64,000 bases of DNA from contig NZ_JAAIVB010000085.1 in NCBI RefSeq assembly GCF_010974945.1, positions 186,001-250,000 of the forward strand. The letters are read 5' to 3'. Below, in pieces: positions 35,511 to 43,539 of this stretch. Made by a program: the position numbers and the translations under genes. The notes below the pieces were generated by a model. The model saw only the letters and a list, made by a program, of their open reading frames with translations. It ran no database searches and was not told where the DNA came from. How positions within the stretch are numbered: the stretch's first letter is position 1; each line of letters starts with the position of its first letter. This DNA is from Noviherbaspirillum galbum. Its GTDB lineage: Bacteria; Pseudomonadota; Gammaproteobacteria; Burkholderiales; Burkholderiaceae_D.

Positions 35511-36209
35511 ATGCGAGTTACCTTCCGCTGCGATCCCGCGCTGATCGATATCCTGCCCCGCCCGAAGCTGGCGAGGGAAGCGATCCCCGACTGGTTAAAG
35601 AGCATGCCTGCGAAAGCGTTTTCAGACCTGCATGGGCGGGATGTCCGGACCGTCAAGCAGTGTCCGCCATTCGTCGACGCCATGGCACACGGGTTCATGA
35701 TTTCGCTGCCCTGCGATGTCCGCGTGGAAGGCGGCGTGTTTGAATGGGATTGGCCGGCGCCGCCCATTACGGTAGACCAGCACCCGGCTTCGCCACTCAG
35801 CTTCCATCCGCCGGCGCAAGTCCTGGGCACGCCGTTGCATCGACCGGATGCGGTACTCATCAAGTTCAACAGTTTCTGGACCATCGAGCTCGAAACGGGC
35901 TGGTCCCTGTTCGCCACCCATCCTGTAAACCGGCCTGATCTGCCGTTTCGGCTGTTGTCAGGGTTGGTGGATGCCGATCACTTTCATGATGGCGGCATCA
36001 ACTTCCCGGCGACATGGCTGGATCCGGAGTTCCAGGGAGTCCTCCCCAAGGGAATGCCGGTCGCCCAATGCTTTGCCGTCCCGCGCGCTCGCCCGGAACT
36101 CGTGTTCGAAACATTGGAAGGCGAGAATGCGATCGCTTATTCCGCGACGGTTGCGGAAATCCTGGCGGCGCCGAATGTGTATCGAAAGCGATTCCGGCAG
36201 CGCAAGTAG
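35511..36209 (+). CDS. unrecognised 232-aa protein
   Basis: The start MRVTFRCDPALIDILP is chosen because the upstream part of the open frame (from 35355) has no protein-like composition. The protein shows AREAIPDWLKSMPAK near residues 22-36, 'QCPPFVDAMAHGFMISLPCDV', HDGGINFPATWLDPEF and several Trp and Pro residues. It lacks a signal peptide or membrane helix. It faintly recalls the DUF6065 family, which also occurs in phages, but I cannot confirm this. It is convergent with a TPR-protein gene, with only five bases between stops. Confidence 0.7.
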   Translation: MRVTFRCDPALIDILPRPKLAREAIPDWLKSMPAKAFSDLHGRDVRTVKQCPPFVDAMAHGFMISLPCDVRVEGGVFEWDWPAPPITVDQHPASPLSFHPPAQVLGTPLHRPDAVLIKFNSFWTIELETGWSLFATHPVNRPDLPFRLLSGLVDADHFHDGGINFPATWLDPEFQGVLPKGMPVAQCFAVPRARPELVFETLEGENAIAYSATVAEILAAPNVYRKRFRQRK

Positions 36210-36214
36210 GCATC

Positions 36215-36937
36215 TCAGCAAACGAGGGCTGCCCGCAGGTGCTCGGGATTGAGCCACAGGCGGCCCGCGCTGCCTGCGGTCAGCGCATGTGCGACGCGAG
36301 CGTAGGTTTCCGGGCGCAGTCGCACGGCGAGGCGGTAAGCCTGGATGGCCTCCTCGAGCCGGCGCGCCTCCTGCAGCACCAGGCCAAGATTGACGGCCGC
36401 TTCGACGTAGTCCGGCTGGTGCTGCAAGGCCGACCGGAAGGCGGCCGCCGCGCCGTCCAGATCCTGCAGGTCCTGCCGCGCGAGTCCGAGCGAGAACCAG
36501 GCTGGAGCGTAGGACGGCGCCAATGCGACGGTACGGTCCAGCGCCGTGGCGGCGTCCTGTATGCGCCGCACGGCGTAGAGTGTCAGGCCGAGTTGATAAA
36601 CCGCTTCAACGGATGCGGGATCGAATTTCGCCGCCTGCTCGAAATACGCGATCGCCAGCTGGGACTGCGCTTCCGCCCGGGCGATTTTCCCGGCCAGAAC
36701 GAGCGTAGGCGCATGCTGCGGACGCCCTCTCAGGCTTTCGATGACGTGATTGCTTGCAGACTGCAGATCGTTCCTGGCCAGGGCAATGACCGCTGCAAGC
36801 TGACGTGCGGCGGGATGGGCCGGCGCCTGGTGCACCAAGCGGACGCAGATGGCTTCCGCGTCCGCCAGGTGGCCATGGTTGAAATGCTGGAGTGCGGCGC
36901 CAAGGGCAGTCCCGAACTCGGCGTCTGTGATTGCCAT
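36215..36937 (-). CDS. TPR-repeat protein
   Basis: 240-aa protein of about six tetratricopeptide repeats (roughly residues 8-205), with typical pairs such as 'AYFEQAAKFDPASVEAVYQLGLTLY' and 'SLGLARQDLQDLDGAAAAFRSAL'. The C-terminal end TAGSAGRLWLNPEHLRAALVC is a known cap in proteobacterial TPR proteins. It has no signal peptide and presumably serves as an interaction scaffold. Its partner may be the convergent gene at 35511, but nothing in the sequence shows that. Confidence 0.85.
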   Translation of the reverse strand: MAITDAEFGTALGAALQHFNHGHLADAEAICVRLVHQAPAHPAARQLAAVIALARNDLQSASNHVIESLRGRPQHAPTLVLAGKIARAEAQSQLAIAYFEQAAKFDPASVEAVYQLGLTLYAVRRIQDAATALDRTVALAPSYAPAWFSLGLARQDLQDLDGAAAAFRSALQHQPDYVEAAVNLGLVLQEARRLEEAIQAYRLAVRLRPETYARVAHALTAGSAGRLWLNPEHLRAALVC

Positions 36938-37046
36938 GTGGTTGACTGATCTGCGTCCGTTGCGATGGGGAGAGTATGACAGGGACGCCGCGGGGATGCG
37001 AGCGCATCGGCGTCATGCGCCGATGCATCCGTCTCGACTGGCCGGC

Positions 37047-37541
37047 TTAGTTGATCTTGCCGGCGTCGTTGTTGCGGCGGGCGATGTCGGCGCCGCGCTT
37101 GTGGTATTCACCGTTGCGGGCGACCAGGTCTTTCCGCATGTCGCCGCGGTCCCTGGAGAGGTCTGCCCGGTCCTTCTTCAGGTCGCGGCGTTCGGCGCCG
37201 GCTTCCCGCAGTGCATTCTCGCGTGCCCTTTCCATCTTGCGCGCATCCTTGAAATCGCCCCTGGCCACGTCGGCATCCTCGCGGCGCTGGTCGGCGCGCG
37301 CGGCAACCACGTCGGCCCGCAGTTCCTTGCCGTCGCGGGCGATGTCGCGCTTGTCCTGGCGAATATCCTGCCGGTCGTAGCGGATGTCGCGCGTCTCGGC
37401 GCGCAGAGTGCGGTTGTCCTGGCGGATGGCAGCGTTGTCGGCCTTCACCTGGCCTACGGGATTGGAGGCCGGTGCCTGGGCGAAGGCGGTCATGCCAATG
37501 GAAGACAGCAGGGCGGTGAGGGCGATGGAGCGAGCGTTCAT
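37047..37541 (-). CDS. secreted low-complexity charged protein
   Basis: 164-aa protein with a clear Sec signal (LTALLSSIGMTAFA, cleavage near 21) and a mature part composed mostly of Arg, Asp, Ala and Lys in an imperfect heptad pattern: RTLRAETRDIRYDRQDIRQDK and similar. It is predicted to be a periplasmic single helix or coiled coil. Proteins of this composition occur in Oxalobacteraceae and related genera with unknown role. The 238-bp upstream intergenic region holds a short tandem repeat. Confidence 0.75.
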   Translation of the reverse strand: MNARSIALTALLSSIGMTAFAQAPASNPVGQVKADNAAIRQDNRTLRAETRDIRYDRQDIRQDKRDIARDGKELRADVVAARADQRREDADVARGDFKDARKMERARENALREAGAERRDLKKDRADLSRDRGDMRKDLVARNGEYHKRGADIARRNNDAGKIN

Positions 37542-37744
37542 GAGGGTGTCCTTTCAGTGGTTCGGCGCGGGAAGGCGGCGCCGTTACTGCCCATAACGAC
37601 CGGGCTGCGGTGACGACGACGGACTTTCTGTAAGCGCTGTAACAGGAATTTTCAGGGGGCAAGCCGTGCCGCGCAGGCATTGTCCCATCGCTGATGCGTC
37701 TCCTCTCGCCAGACATGGACCCGGCGTGCGCCATGCCCCTGCGG

Positions 37745-37771
37745 CTGCAAGCACTGCAAGCACTGCAAGCA
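37745..37771. repeat. three tandem 9-bp repeats
   Basis: CTGCAAGCA is repeated three times without spacing, between the charged protein gene and the DUF1501 stop codon. The array is too short for CRISPR and non-coding. It may be a slippage product. Confidence 0.6.
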
Positions 37772-37779
37772 CGCAGTGT

Positions 37780-38982
37780 CTACACCAGCCCGAGCGCCTT
37801 GGGCGTCACGCCGGGAAACACGCTCTCGAGTTGCTGGCCACTCAGGCCATACATTCTTGCGAACAAGCCGGCCAGTATCGCGCGATACTCGTTGAGGACC
37901 GGGTAATCGCGGTTCTGGAACAGGGTTTCCGCGCGCAGGTCGATTTGCTCTCCGGCGATCCTGCCTCCGCTGACCGCGCCGCCCAGGATCCAGAACACGG
38001 TGCCGTGGCCGTGGTCGGTGCCGCGATTGCCGTTTTCGCGGAAGGTGCGGCCGAATTCACTGACCACCACTACCACGGTCTTGCGCCAGTCCGGCCCCAT
38101 TGCATGGGCAAACGTCGAGAGCCCGCGCCCGAGTTCATCGAGGCGTCCGGCAAGATAGCCGCTGGAGGCGCCCTGCCCGACGTGCGTGTCCCAGCCGCCA
38201 ACGTCGATGAAGCCGATCTGGTACTTGTCCTTCATCAGCGAAGCAACGCGGCGGGCTTCCATTTCGAAGCCCTTGGTATTGATTGCGTTGCGGTTGGCCG
38301 CTTCCATTTCGCCGGCCATTTCCCGCATCACTTCGCCGCGGGTGGCAAAGCCTTCCTCGACCTGCCTGCCAAGCGGCTGGTTGGCATACATGGCGGCGAT
38401 GATCTTGCTCTGGCGTTCGTCGAGGCCGGGCTTGCCGATCGTGCGCAGCGCAACGTTCGGTACATCGACACTGCCCTGGAAAATCCGCGGCAGCTGGTCC
38501 GTGAAGGAGATGGGCATGGAACGCTGCGTGCCGCCGAGCACGGCGGCAAGGCGATTCATGAAACCGGAGCGGTAGTCGCGGCGGCCTTGGGCCTGGCCCA
38601 GCTCGATCGTGTCCTGGGTTTCGAAATGGCTGCGCGTGAGATCATCCGTGCCGGCGAAGGGAACGAAGATGGCCTGCCGCGCCTGGAACAGCGGATAGAT
38701 GCTGTCCTTGAGCGCGGGATGCAGCGCCCAGTCGGAGGAGAGCGGCAGGCTGGCGCCGGGCGCGTCCGAGGGTTTGGGGATGGCGATGTTCGGACGCGAC
38801 TGGTAATAGAAATCGCTCCCAAACGGTACCAGCAGGCTGGCGGCGTCGTAGCCGCCGCGCAGGAATACCACCAGCAGCTTCGCCGGCGCGGCGGGTGCCG
38901 CCAGCACGCGGCTCGCATATCCGACTGCCGTACCGGTCAGGGGCAGGGTGCCCAGCCATTTCAACAATGCGCGTCTTTGCAT
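37780..38982 (-). CDS. DUF1501 domain protein (secreted, sulfatase-like fold)
   Basis: 400-aa exported protein. The N-terminus MQRRALLKWLGTLPLTGTAVGYA looks like a Tat-type signal (RR followed by a hydrophobic stretch). 'LLVVFLRGGYDAASLLVPFGSDFYYQSRPNIA' is the DUF1501 opening, 'ETQDTIELG', 'DVGGWDTHVGQG' and 'VVVVSEFGRTFRENGNRGTDHGHG' supply likely metal ligands as in alkaline-phosphatase-like enzymes. It begins 12 bp after the DUF1800 gene ends; the pair is conserved in many proteobacteria and Planctomycetes, with unknown role in the periplasm. Confidence 0.9.
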   Translation of the reverse strand: MQRRALLKWLGTLPLTGTAVGYASRVLAAPAAPAKLLVVFLRGGYDAASLLVPFGSDFYYQSRPNIAIPKPSDAPGASLPLSSDWALHPALKDSIYPLFQARQAIFVPFAGTDDLTRSHFETQDTIELGQAQGRRDYRSGFMNRLAAVLGGTQRSMPISFTDQLPRIFQGSVDVPNVALRTIGKPGLDERQSKIIAAMYANQPLGRQVEEGFATRGEVMREMAGEMEAANRNAINTKGFEMEARRVASLMKDKYQIGFIDVGGWDTHVGQGASSGYLAGRLDELGRGLSTFAHAMGPDWRKTVVVVVSEFGRTFRENGNRGTDHGHGTVFWILGGAVSGGRIAGEQIDLRAETLFQNRDYPVLNEYRAILAGLFARMYGLSGQQLESVFPGVTPKALGLV

Positions 38983-38994
38983 GGCGGCTCCACA

Positions 38995-40581
38995 TCAACG
39001 GAACATGAATTCGGGCGAGGCCAGCAGGAAGCTGTTCCATTCCTGCGGCGAGACCGCCTGCTCGAGCGCATGGCGCGTCGCCGGGCCGATCACCTTCTGG
39101 AAAGCGTCGTAATACAACGGCGTTGCGAGCTGCGGGAAGGCTGGATGGTCCTGCCCTTGCGGGCCTTCGCTCTTGAACAGGCCGGCGCTGCCGGAGCCGA
39201 TGGACTTGGCGATCTCGAAGCGCGTCGTCATCTGCCCCGAGCTCTGCCAGTCGGCGGACGAGAGCGGGTAACCGTCCGGCGTCTGGCGGCCATACAGCGG
39301 TTCGCCCATGCGATATAGCCAGCCCGCCATCGGGTTGGCATTCAGGATGGGTTTGTCGTCGTAGGCCATGCGCACCGCTGAGACGACGTAGTGGACCGGA
39401 TCCTTGAATGCGCGGCCAAGCGACTGCCTGAACTCGGCGGATGCGAACAAGACCGCCAGTGTCGCGGCAATGTCGCCGTCCGCCCGCAGGAACGTGTCGG
39501 CCATGCGCCGGGTGAGCGGTTGCGGCGGTTCGTTTCCGGTGAAATACACGGCAAGCTTGCGGCTGAGGTAGAGGGCCGTGGCCGGACTGCGGCATAGCCG
39601 GTCCAGGGCCTCGTCCACCTCGCCCAGGCCCCGGCCTTTCAGCGGCTGGCCGAGGAACACCTTGTCGCCATAGTCGTGCCGGTTGGGATTGAATTCGAAC
39701 AAACCGCGGCGCACGTATTGGCCCTGCAAGCCAGCCCTGACATTCGGCGCCTGGTTGCCAAGGTTGACACCGAGGCCGGTGAGGATGCGGGCGAGCTCCT
39801 GCACGTCGTTCTGCGTGTACCCGCTGTTGACGCCGAGCGTATGCAGTTCCATCAGCTCGCGCGCGTAATTCTCGTTGAGGTGCCCGGCGGCGTTCTGCTC
39901 GTTGTCGAGGTAGCGCAGCATCGCCGGGTGGTACACGGTGGCCCGCAGCAGGTCGCGGAACTTGCCGAGCGCATGGGGACGGATCGCGTGCTCTTCGTAG
40001 TCGCCCACCATGGCGCGCAGGTTGTGCTTGCCCTGATGGATATTGAAATGGTTCATCCAGAACCAGGTCAGCTGCTCCTGCAGCTGGTTGGACGAATAGG
40101 CGTCGCGCAGCAACGAGCGCGCGGCGGCTTCCCGGGCCAGGCGGTTGAGCTCGTCCTGGTAGGCCTGCTGGGCGGCCTTCTTGTCGTCGTCGTTGGCGAT
40201 CGCATCGACCTGTTTGCGCCGCTGCTCCAGCTCCATCACCAGCTGGTCCATCGGGCGCTGCGTGATGGTCATGCTCCGGATCTGGGCATCGATCGCCGCG
40301 GGTAGCCTGGCGTTGGCGGGATGCAGCTGTTGCTGCAGGTAGCGGTTGAAAGAGACGGCCTGCGCTTCCTTGTAGGTGGACGTGCTGGCTCCCCAGGTCA
40401 CGCGGTTGAGGGCAGGCAGCAGCGAGGCGGCGGGAATGGCGAAATCCGGCGGCGTGCCGCCAGCGGGGCGGGAGGGCTGCGATGCACAGCCGGCGAGCGC
40501 GGCCAGTGCGATCGGCAGCGAGAGCCACGGCATTCGCTGGACGTGGAGTCCCGTTTTCATTCGTCGATGCAAGGTCTTCAT
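38995..40581 (-). CDS. DUF1800 domain lipoprotein
   Basis: About 528 aa from the start I prefer (40581). The signal ends in LAALAGC, a lipobox, so the protein is probably lipidated. The DUF1800 body includes 'LNRVTWGASTSTYKEAQ', 'LTWFWMNHFNIHQGKHNLRAM', 'NYARELMELHTLGVNSGYTQNDV' and 'SRKLAVYFTGNEPP'. It is always paired with a DUF1501 gene, here 12 bp downstream, and the two likely form an exported complex. Other possible starts in frame are ATG 40632, 40620 and 40560; none has a strong ribosome site. Confidence 0.87.
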   Translation of the reverse strand: MKTLHRRMKTGLHVQRMPWLSLPIALAALAGCASQPSRPAGGTPPDFAIPAASLLPALNRVTWGASTSTYKEAQAVSFNRYLQQQLHPANARLPAAIDAQIRSMTITQRPMDQLVMELEQRRKQVDAIANDDDKKAAQQAYQDELNRLAREAAARSLLRDAYSSNQLQEQLTWFWMNHFNIHQGKHNLRAMVGDYEEHAIRPHALGKFRDLLRATVYHPAMLRYLDNEQNAAGHLNENYARELMELHTLGVNSGYTQNDVQELARILTGLGVNLGNQAPNVRAGLQGQYVRRGLFEFNPNRHDYGDKVFLGQPLKGRGLGEVDEALDRLCRSPATALYLSRKLAVYFTGNEPPQPLTRRMADTFLRADGDIAATLAVLFASAEFRQSLGRAFKDPVHYVVSAVRMAYDDKPILNANPMAGWLYRMGEPLYGRQTPDGYPLSSADWQSSGQMTTRFEIAKSIGSGSAGLFKSEGPQGQDHPAFPQLATPLYYDAFQKVIGPATRHALEQAVSPQEWNSFLLASPEFMFR

Positions 40582-40895
40582 GTACCGACCGAAGGCGGTG
40601 GAATCTTGTGAGAAATTCATTTCTGCCGGCATGGCGTTGGATCTCGTCGTTGAGTGTCGGTCGCGCAAACGGCCCGTCGGCCTGCCTTTGGAAAACGGCA
40701 CAAGCTTCGTTAGGTTGACGATCCGGATTCCATGACGGGAGGCAATTCTAGCGGTCGGGTGAACGGTATCAGGCACGAAATCCCGCAAAAACTGCCTGCG
40801 GGCTCGTGCCTGATGTGCGTGGCAACTGCAACGTCGCCATGAATGCGGAGCAGGTAAAGCGCGTGACGAAGTAGGGAATTCACATCGTGGCGATG
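40582..40895. other. 314-bp region with no gene; contains a long hairpin
   Basis: Between the DUF1800 start and the stop of the 40896 hydrolase. Apart from the stem-loop at 40768-40814 and the upstream promoter region of the DUF1800 gene, no coding frame with protein-like composition was found. Confidence 0.6.
40768..40814. other. two-tier perfect hairpin
   Basis: ATCAGGCACGA (40768-40778) pairs with TCGTGCCTGAT (40804-40814); inside, CCCGCA (40782-40787) pairs with TGCGGG (40797-40802), leaving a 9-nt loop. The 17 pairs form a strong stem-loop 80 bp downstream of the minus-strand hydrolase gene. No T-tract follows on either strand, so it is not a classical terminator. Confidence 0.7.
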
Positions 40896-41531
40896 TCAAG
40901 ACGCAAACCGTCGCCCGTCCAGCGATCCATACGGAACCGTCTGCGCGGGCTCGGCGTCGAGTGCCGCCAGCATGTCCTTGATGATCTTTACCGTCTCCGG
41001 ACTCTGGAGCACCTCATAGTGGTTGCTTTCCACATCCACCAGATCGATGTCGCTTCGGTCACGCATCGAGTCCCGGGTCACCACTCCGTCGTTCGGCTTG
41101 GCCATGAAAGGCGATCCTCCATGAATGCTCACGACGTTCGTCCAGGGACGCTCGATCTTGAATTCCTTGCTTTGCAGAACCGGCGCGCTCAGCGGATGAA
41201 TGTCCTTGAGGACCTGGGTGAAAGGCAGCACGAGCCTGGCGAGCACGGCAGCCTCGCTGCCGCCGTAGGGCGTGCTTACCGTGACTCCGCCGCGTGTTTT
41301 GTCGGCGAGCGCATTCGCCAGGTGCAGGGCGTGGATGCCGCCGAGGGAGTGGGCGATGAAGAAGATCTCATCGATTCCCTGCAGTTGCTGAAGCATCCTT
41401 TCGTGGTTGTTGTAAAACCCTTGCTCGCTGTCATATTCCAGGACGATTTCGTGCTGGCGGGACAGTTGGGAACGGATGAAGTTGAAGCAATTGGGCGTTG
41501 CCCGGTTGCCGTGAATATAGACGATATGCAT
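40896..41531 (-). CDS. small alpha/beta-fold hydrolase
   Basis: 211-aa alpha/beta hydrolase of minimal size. MHIVYIHGNRATPNCF gives the first strand and oxyanion loop, the nucleophile box is AHSLGG (S62), a His is in ESNHYEV near residue 180, and the acid is probably D159-161 (RSDIDLV). Compare with PGAP1-like or triacylglycerol lipase minimal folds. Its promoter region, 41532-41783, carries the palindrome at 41629-41647. It is in the same direction as the TetR gene but separated by 252 bp. Confidence 0.82.
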   Translation of the reverse strand: MHIVYIHGNRATPNCFNFIRSQLSRQHEIVLEYDSEQGFYNNHERMLQQLQGIDEIFFIAHSLGGIHALHLANALADKTRGGVTVSTPYGGSEAAVLARLVLPFTQVLKDIHPLSAPVLQSKEFKIERPWTNVVSIHGGSPFMAKPNDGVVTRDSMRDRSDIDLVDVESNHYEVLQSPETVKIIKDMLAALDAEPAQTVPYGSLDGRRFAS

Positions 41532-41628
41532 GTTGAACTCTTCCTGATAAAGGCAGCTTCAGGAACAGCTCCGCCGGATTGCCGGCAGGAACTGAGTCCG
41601 TAAAGCGTTTGCCGTCGACAGGTCATCC

Positions 41629-41647
41629 TATGCTGCGTCGCAGCATA
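41629..41647. promoter_or_regulatory. perfect 19-bp palindromic operator candidate
   Basis: TATGCTGCG-T-CGCAGCATA is a perfect 9-bp inverted repeat with one central base, 98 bp upstream of the hydrolase start (41531, minus). Symmetry and size are typical for TetR-, LacI- or GntR-type operators. Confidence 0.55.
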
Positions 41648-41783
41648 ATGCCAATTGCCATTACCTATATTGGGTATTTCGGTGGTGAATAGCGTTGTTG
41701 CCTGCTTTGCCGCATAGAAAGTTCATGCACCGCTTTGCCCTTCAGGCAGCGCATCACCTTATAGGCATTGAGAGAAGGCATAG

Positions 41784-42428
41784 CTATGGGCTTGTCTCTC
41801 CAATGGTCGTTCCTGCCTGGAAAATGAAGCCGGCAACGAGCCGTACCAGAGCGTCTTCAATGGCCTGCCGTTCCGCGGGACCGGAGGCCTGCGTCAATGC
41901 GGCCCGCACCACGCCCGCGAACGCATGCGTCAGCACGAATGCTTCGGTGGGCGTGAGCTGGCGATGCTGGCCGCCATGCGTCGTCACGCCGATATCGGTC
42001 AGCAAACCGGCCACGATGCCATGCGCGAGGTCTGCCGGCAGCTGGCGCCCGGGCGTGAGCGCGCGCTCGAGCAATTGCTTCTGCACTCCGGTCCGGCCGC
42101 CGAAGGCACCGAACACGGCCCGTACGATCTGCCTTACGCGGCCGCCAGGCGTGTCGGGCGGCGGGCTGGTCAGTGCCGCCAGGATCTGCTGCATGACCCC
42201 GTTCAATTCGCGCCTGGCGAGCGCCGCCAGCAGCGACTGCTTGTCCGGAAAGTACTGGTAGAGAGAGCCGATGCTGACGCCGGCCAGCTCGGCGATGCGG
42301 TTCGTCGTCAGCGCATCGAGACCATCGCGGTCGATCAGGCGGGTGGCCGCCTCCAACATGAGCTCGACCTTGGCGCGCGCCCGGTCCTGCTGCGGCGCGC
42401 GGCGCTTAAGTGACTGATTTTTCTGCAT
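41784..42428 (-). CDS. TetR/AcrR family transcriptional regulator
   Basis: 214-aa regulator. The N-terminal HTH (ALTTNRIAELAGVSIGSLYQYF, about 40-60) is classical, with PDKQSLLAAL after it. The ligand domain (70-214) has no assigned effector. Start at 42428 (MQKNQSL) is chosen; the frame extends to 42479 but that would include the operator dyad. The gene is divergent from the sterol-desaturase-like gene at 42526 and probably represses it and itself. Confidence 0.92.
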   Translation of the reverse strand: MQKNQSLKRRAPQQDRARAKVELMLEAATRLIDRDGLDALTTNRIAELAGVSIGSLYQYFPDKQSLLAALARRELNGVMQQILAALTSPPPDTPGGRVRQIVRAVFGAFGGRTGVQKQLLERALTPGRQLPADLAHGIVAGLLTDIGVTTHGGQHRQLTPTEAFVLTHAFAGVVRAALTQASGPAERQAIEDALVRLVAGFIFQAGTTIGETSP

Positions 42429-42471
42429 TTCCGACGAAGTCTTTCCAGGTGTGAAAGGCGAGTACCAAAAC

Positions 42472-42486
42472 ATGAGCATTGCTCAT
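42472..42486. promoter_or_regulatory. 15-bp operator between TetR and hydroxylase
   Basis: ATGAGCATTGCTCAT: a perfect 7-bp inverted repeat with one central T, in the 97-bp divergent intergenic region. Likely site for the TetR-family protein encoded at 41784-42428. It lies 43 bp upstream of the TetR start and 39 bp upstream of the hydroxylase start. Confidence 0.7.
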
Positions 42487-42525
42487 ATCATACCTTCCAC
42501 CTGCACTTCCAAGGATGAATTCACA

Positions 42526-43413
42526 ATGACTTCCCTGCACAAGTTCGAGCTGCTGGCGTCCATCGCCGTCGTACTGATTTCCATGATCGAGGCCGTGGTG
42601 CTGCAACGCCGCCGCCCTGATTTCGACTGGAACGAAGCGCGGCTGTCCATCCTCGACCTGATCGGCCGCCGCATCGTTGCGCTGCTGCCGTTCAGCCTTG
42701 CCGCGCCGGTCTTCGGGTTTGCATGGGAACACCGGATCTATACCGTGCCTCTCGATGGCGTCGCCGCCTTCGTGGCGCTCTTCATCGGCCAGGAATTCTG
42801 CTATTACTGGTATCACCGCGCCGCGCACCGCGTGCGCTTTTTCTGGGCCACGCATCGCGTGCACCACAGCCCGAACCAGCTTACGCTCTCGACTTCCTTC
42901 CGCCTCGGCTGGACCGGCAAGCTGACCGGGACCGGACTGTTCTTCGTGCCGCTTGCCTGGCTCGGCTTCAAGCCGACCGTCGTGCTGGCCGCCCTCACGC
43001 TGAACCTGCTTTACCAGTTCTGGCTGCACACGACATGGATTCCCAAGCTCGGCTGGTTTGAATACGTGTTCAACACGCCATCGGCGCACCGCGTTCACCA
43101 TGCCTCCAACCTGCCTTATCTCGACAAGAACTATGGCGGCGTGCTCATCATCTTCGACCGCTTGTTCGGCACCTATGCCGAAGAGGAGGAAACGGAGCCC
43201 TGCGTCTATGGCCTCGTGAAGCCGGTCCGTACCAGGAACCTGTTGCGTCTCGAGTTTGATGAATGGCGTGCCATCGCCGCCGACATGCGCCGCTCGGGCA
43301 GCGTCATGCAAGCGCTGAAGATTCTTGCCATGCCGCCGGGCTGGTCGCCGGACGGACGCGGCGAAACGACGGAGGAATTGCGTGCGCTCGTATCGCAGCA
43401 GGTGTCAGGCTGA
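42526..43413 (+). CDS. sterol desaturase / fatty acid hydroxylase superfamily protein
   Basis: 295-aa integral membrane di-iron enzyme. Four membrane segments are visible. The histidine clusters are HRAAH (97-101), HRVHH (110-114), H168 in WLHTTW and HRVHH (188-192), as needed for the non-haem di-iron centre. These proteins hydroxylate or desaturate lipids. ATG 42526 follows AAGGAT at good distance; ATG 42472 further upstream would begin within the operator dyad. It is divergent from TetR, which probably senses a membrane-active compound or fatty acid. Confidence 0.9.
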   Translation: MTSLHKFELLASIAVVLISMIEAVVLQRRRPDFDWNEARLSILDLIGRRIVALLPFSLAAPVFGFAWEHRIYTVPLDGVAAFVALFIGQEFCYYWYHRAAHRVRFFWATHRVHHSPNQLTLSTSFRLGWTGKLTGTGLFFVPLAWLGFKPTVVLAALTLNLLYQFWLHTTWIPKLGWFEYVFNTPSAHRVHHASNLPYLDKNYGGVLIIFDRLFGTYAEEEETEPCVYGLVKPVRTRNLLRLEFDEWRAIAADMRRSGSVMQALKILAMPPGWSPDGRGETTEELRALVSQQVSG

Positions 43414-43539
43414 GCCGTGCCCGATGGGCTTCACGTACCGTCCGAACGCATCATTGCAGTCAAGTTTGTCTCCGGCATTCTGGACAGGAACGTGCAAGCT
43501 CCTTGGATAGAACTCATCGATCGTGAAAGCAGCCTCGGA

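Noticed and set aside
37745-37771. Tandem repeat as a possible CRISPR fragment
   Set aside because: Units are 9 bp without spacers and no cas genes are near.
40768-40814. Hairpin as a standard rho-independent terminator
   Set aside because: No T-tract follows the stem on either strand.
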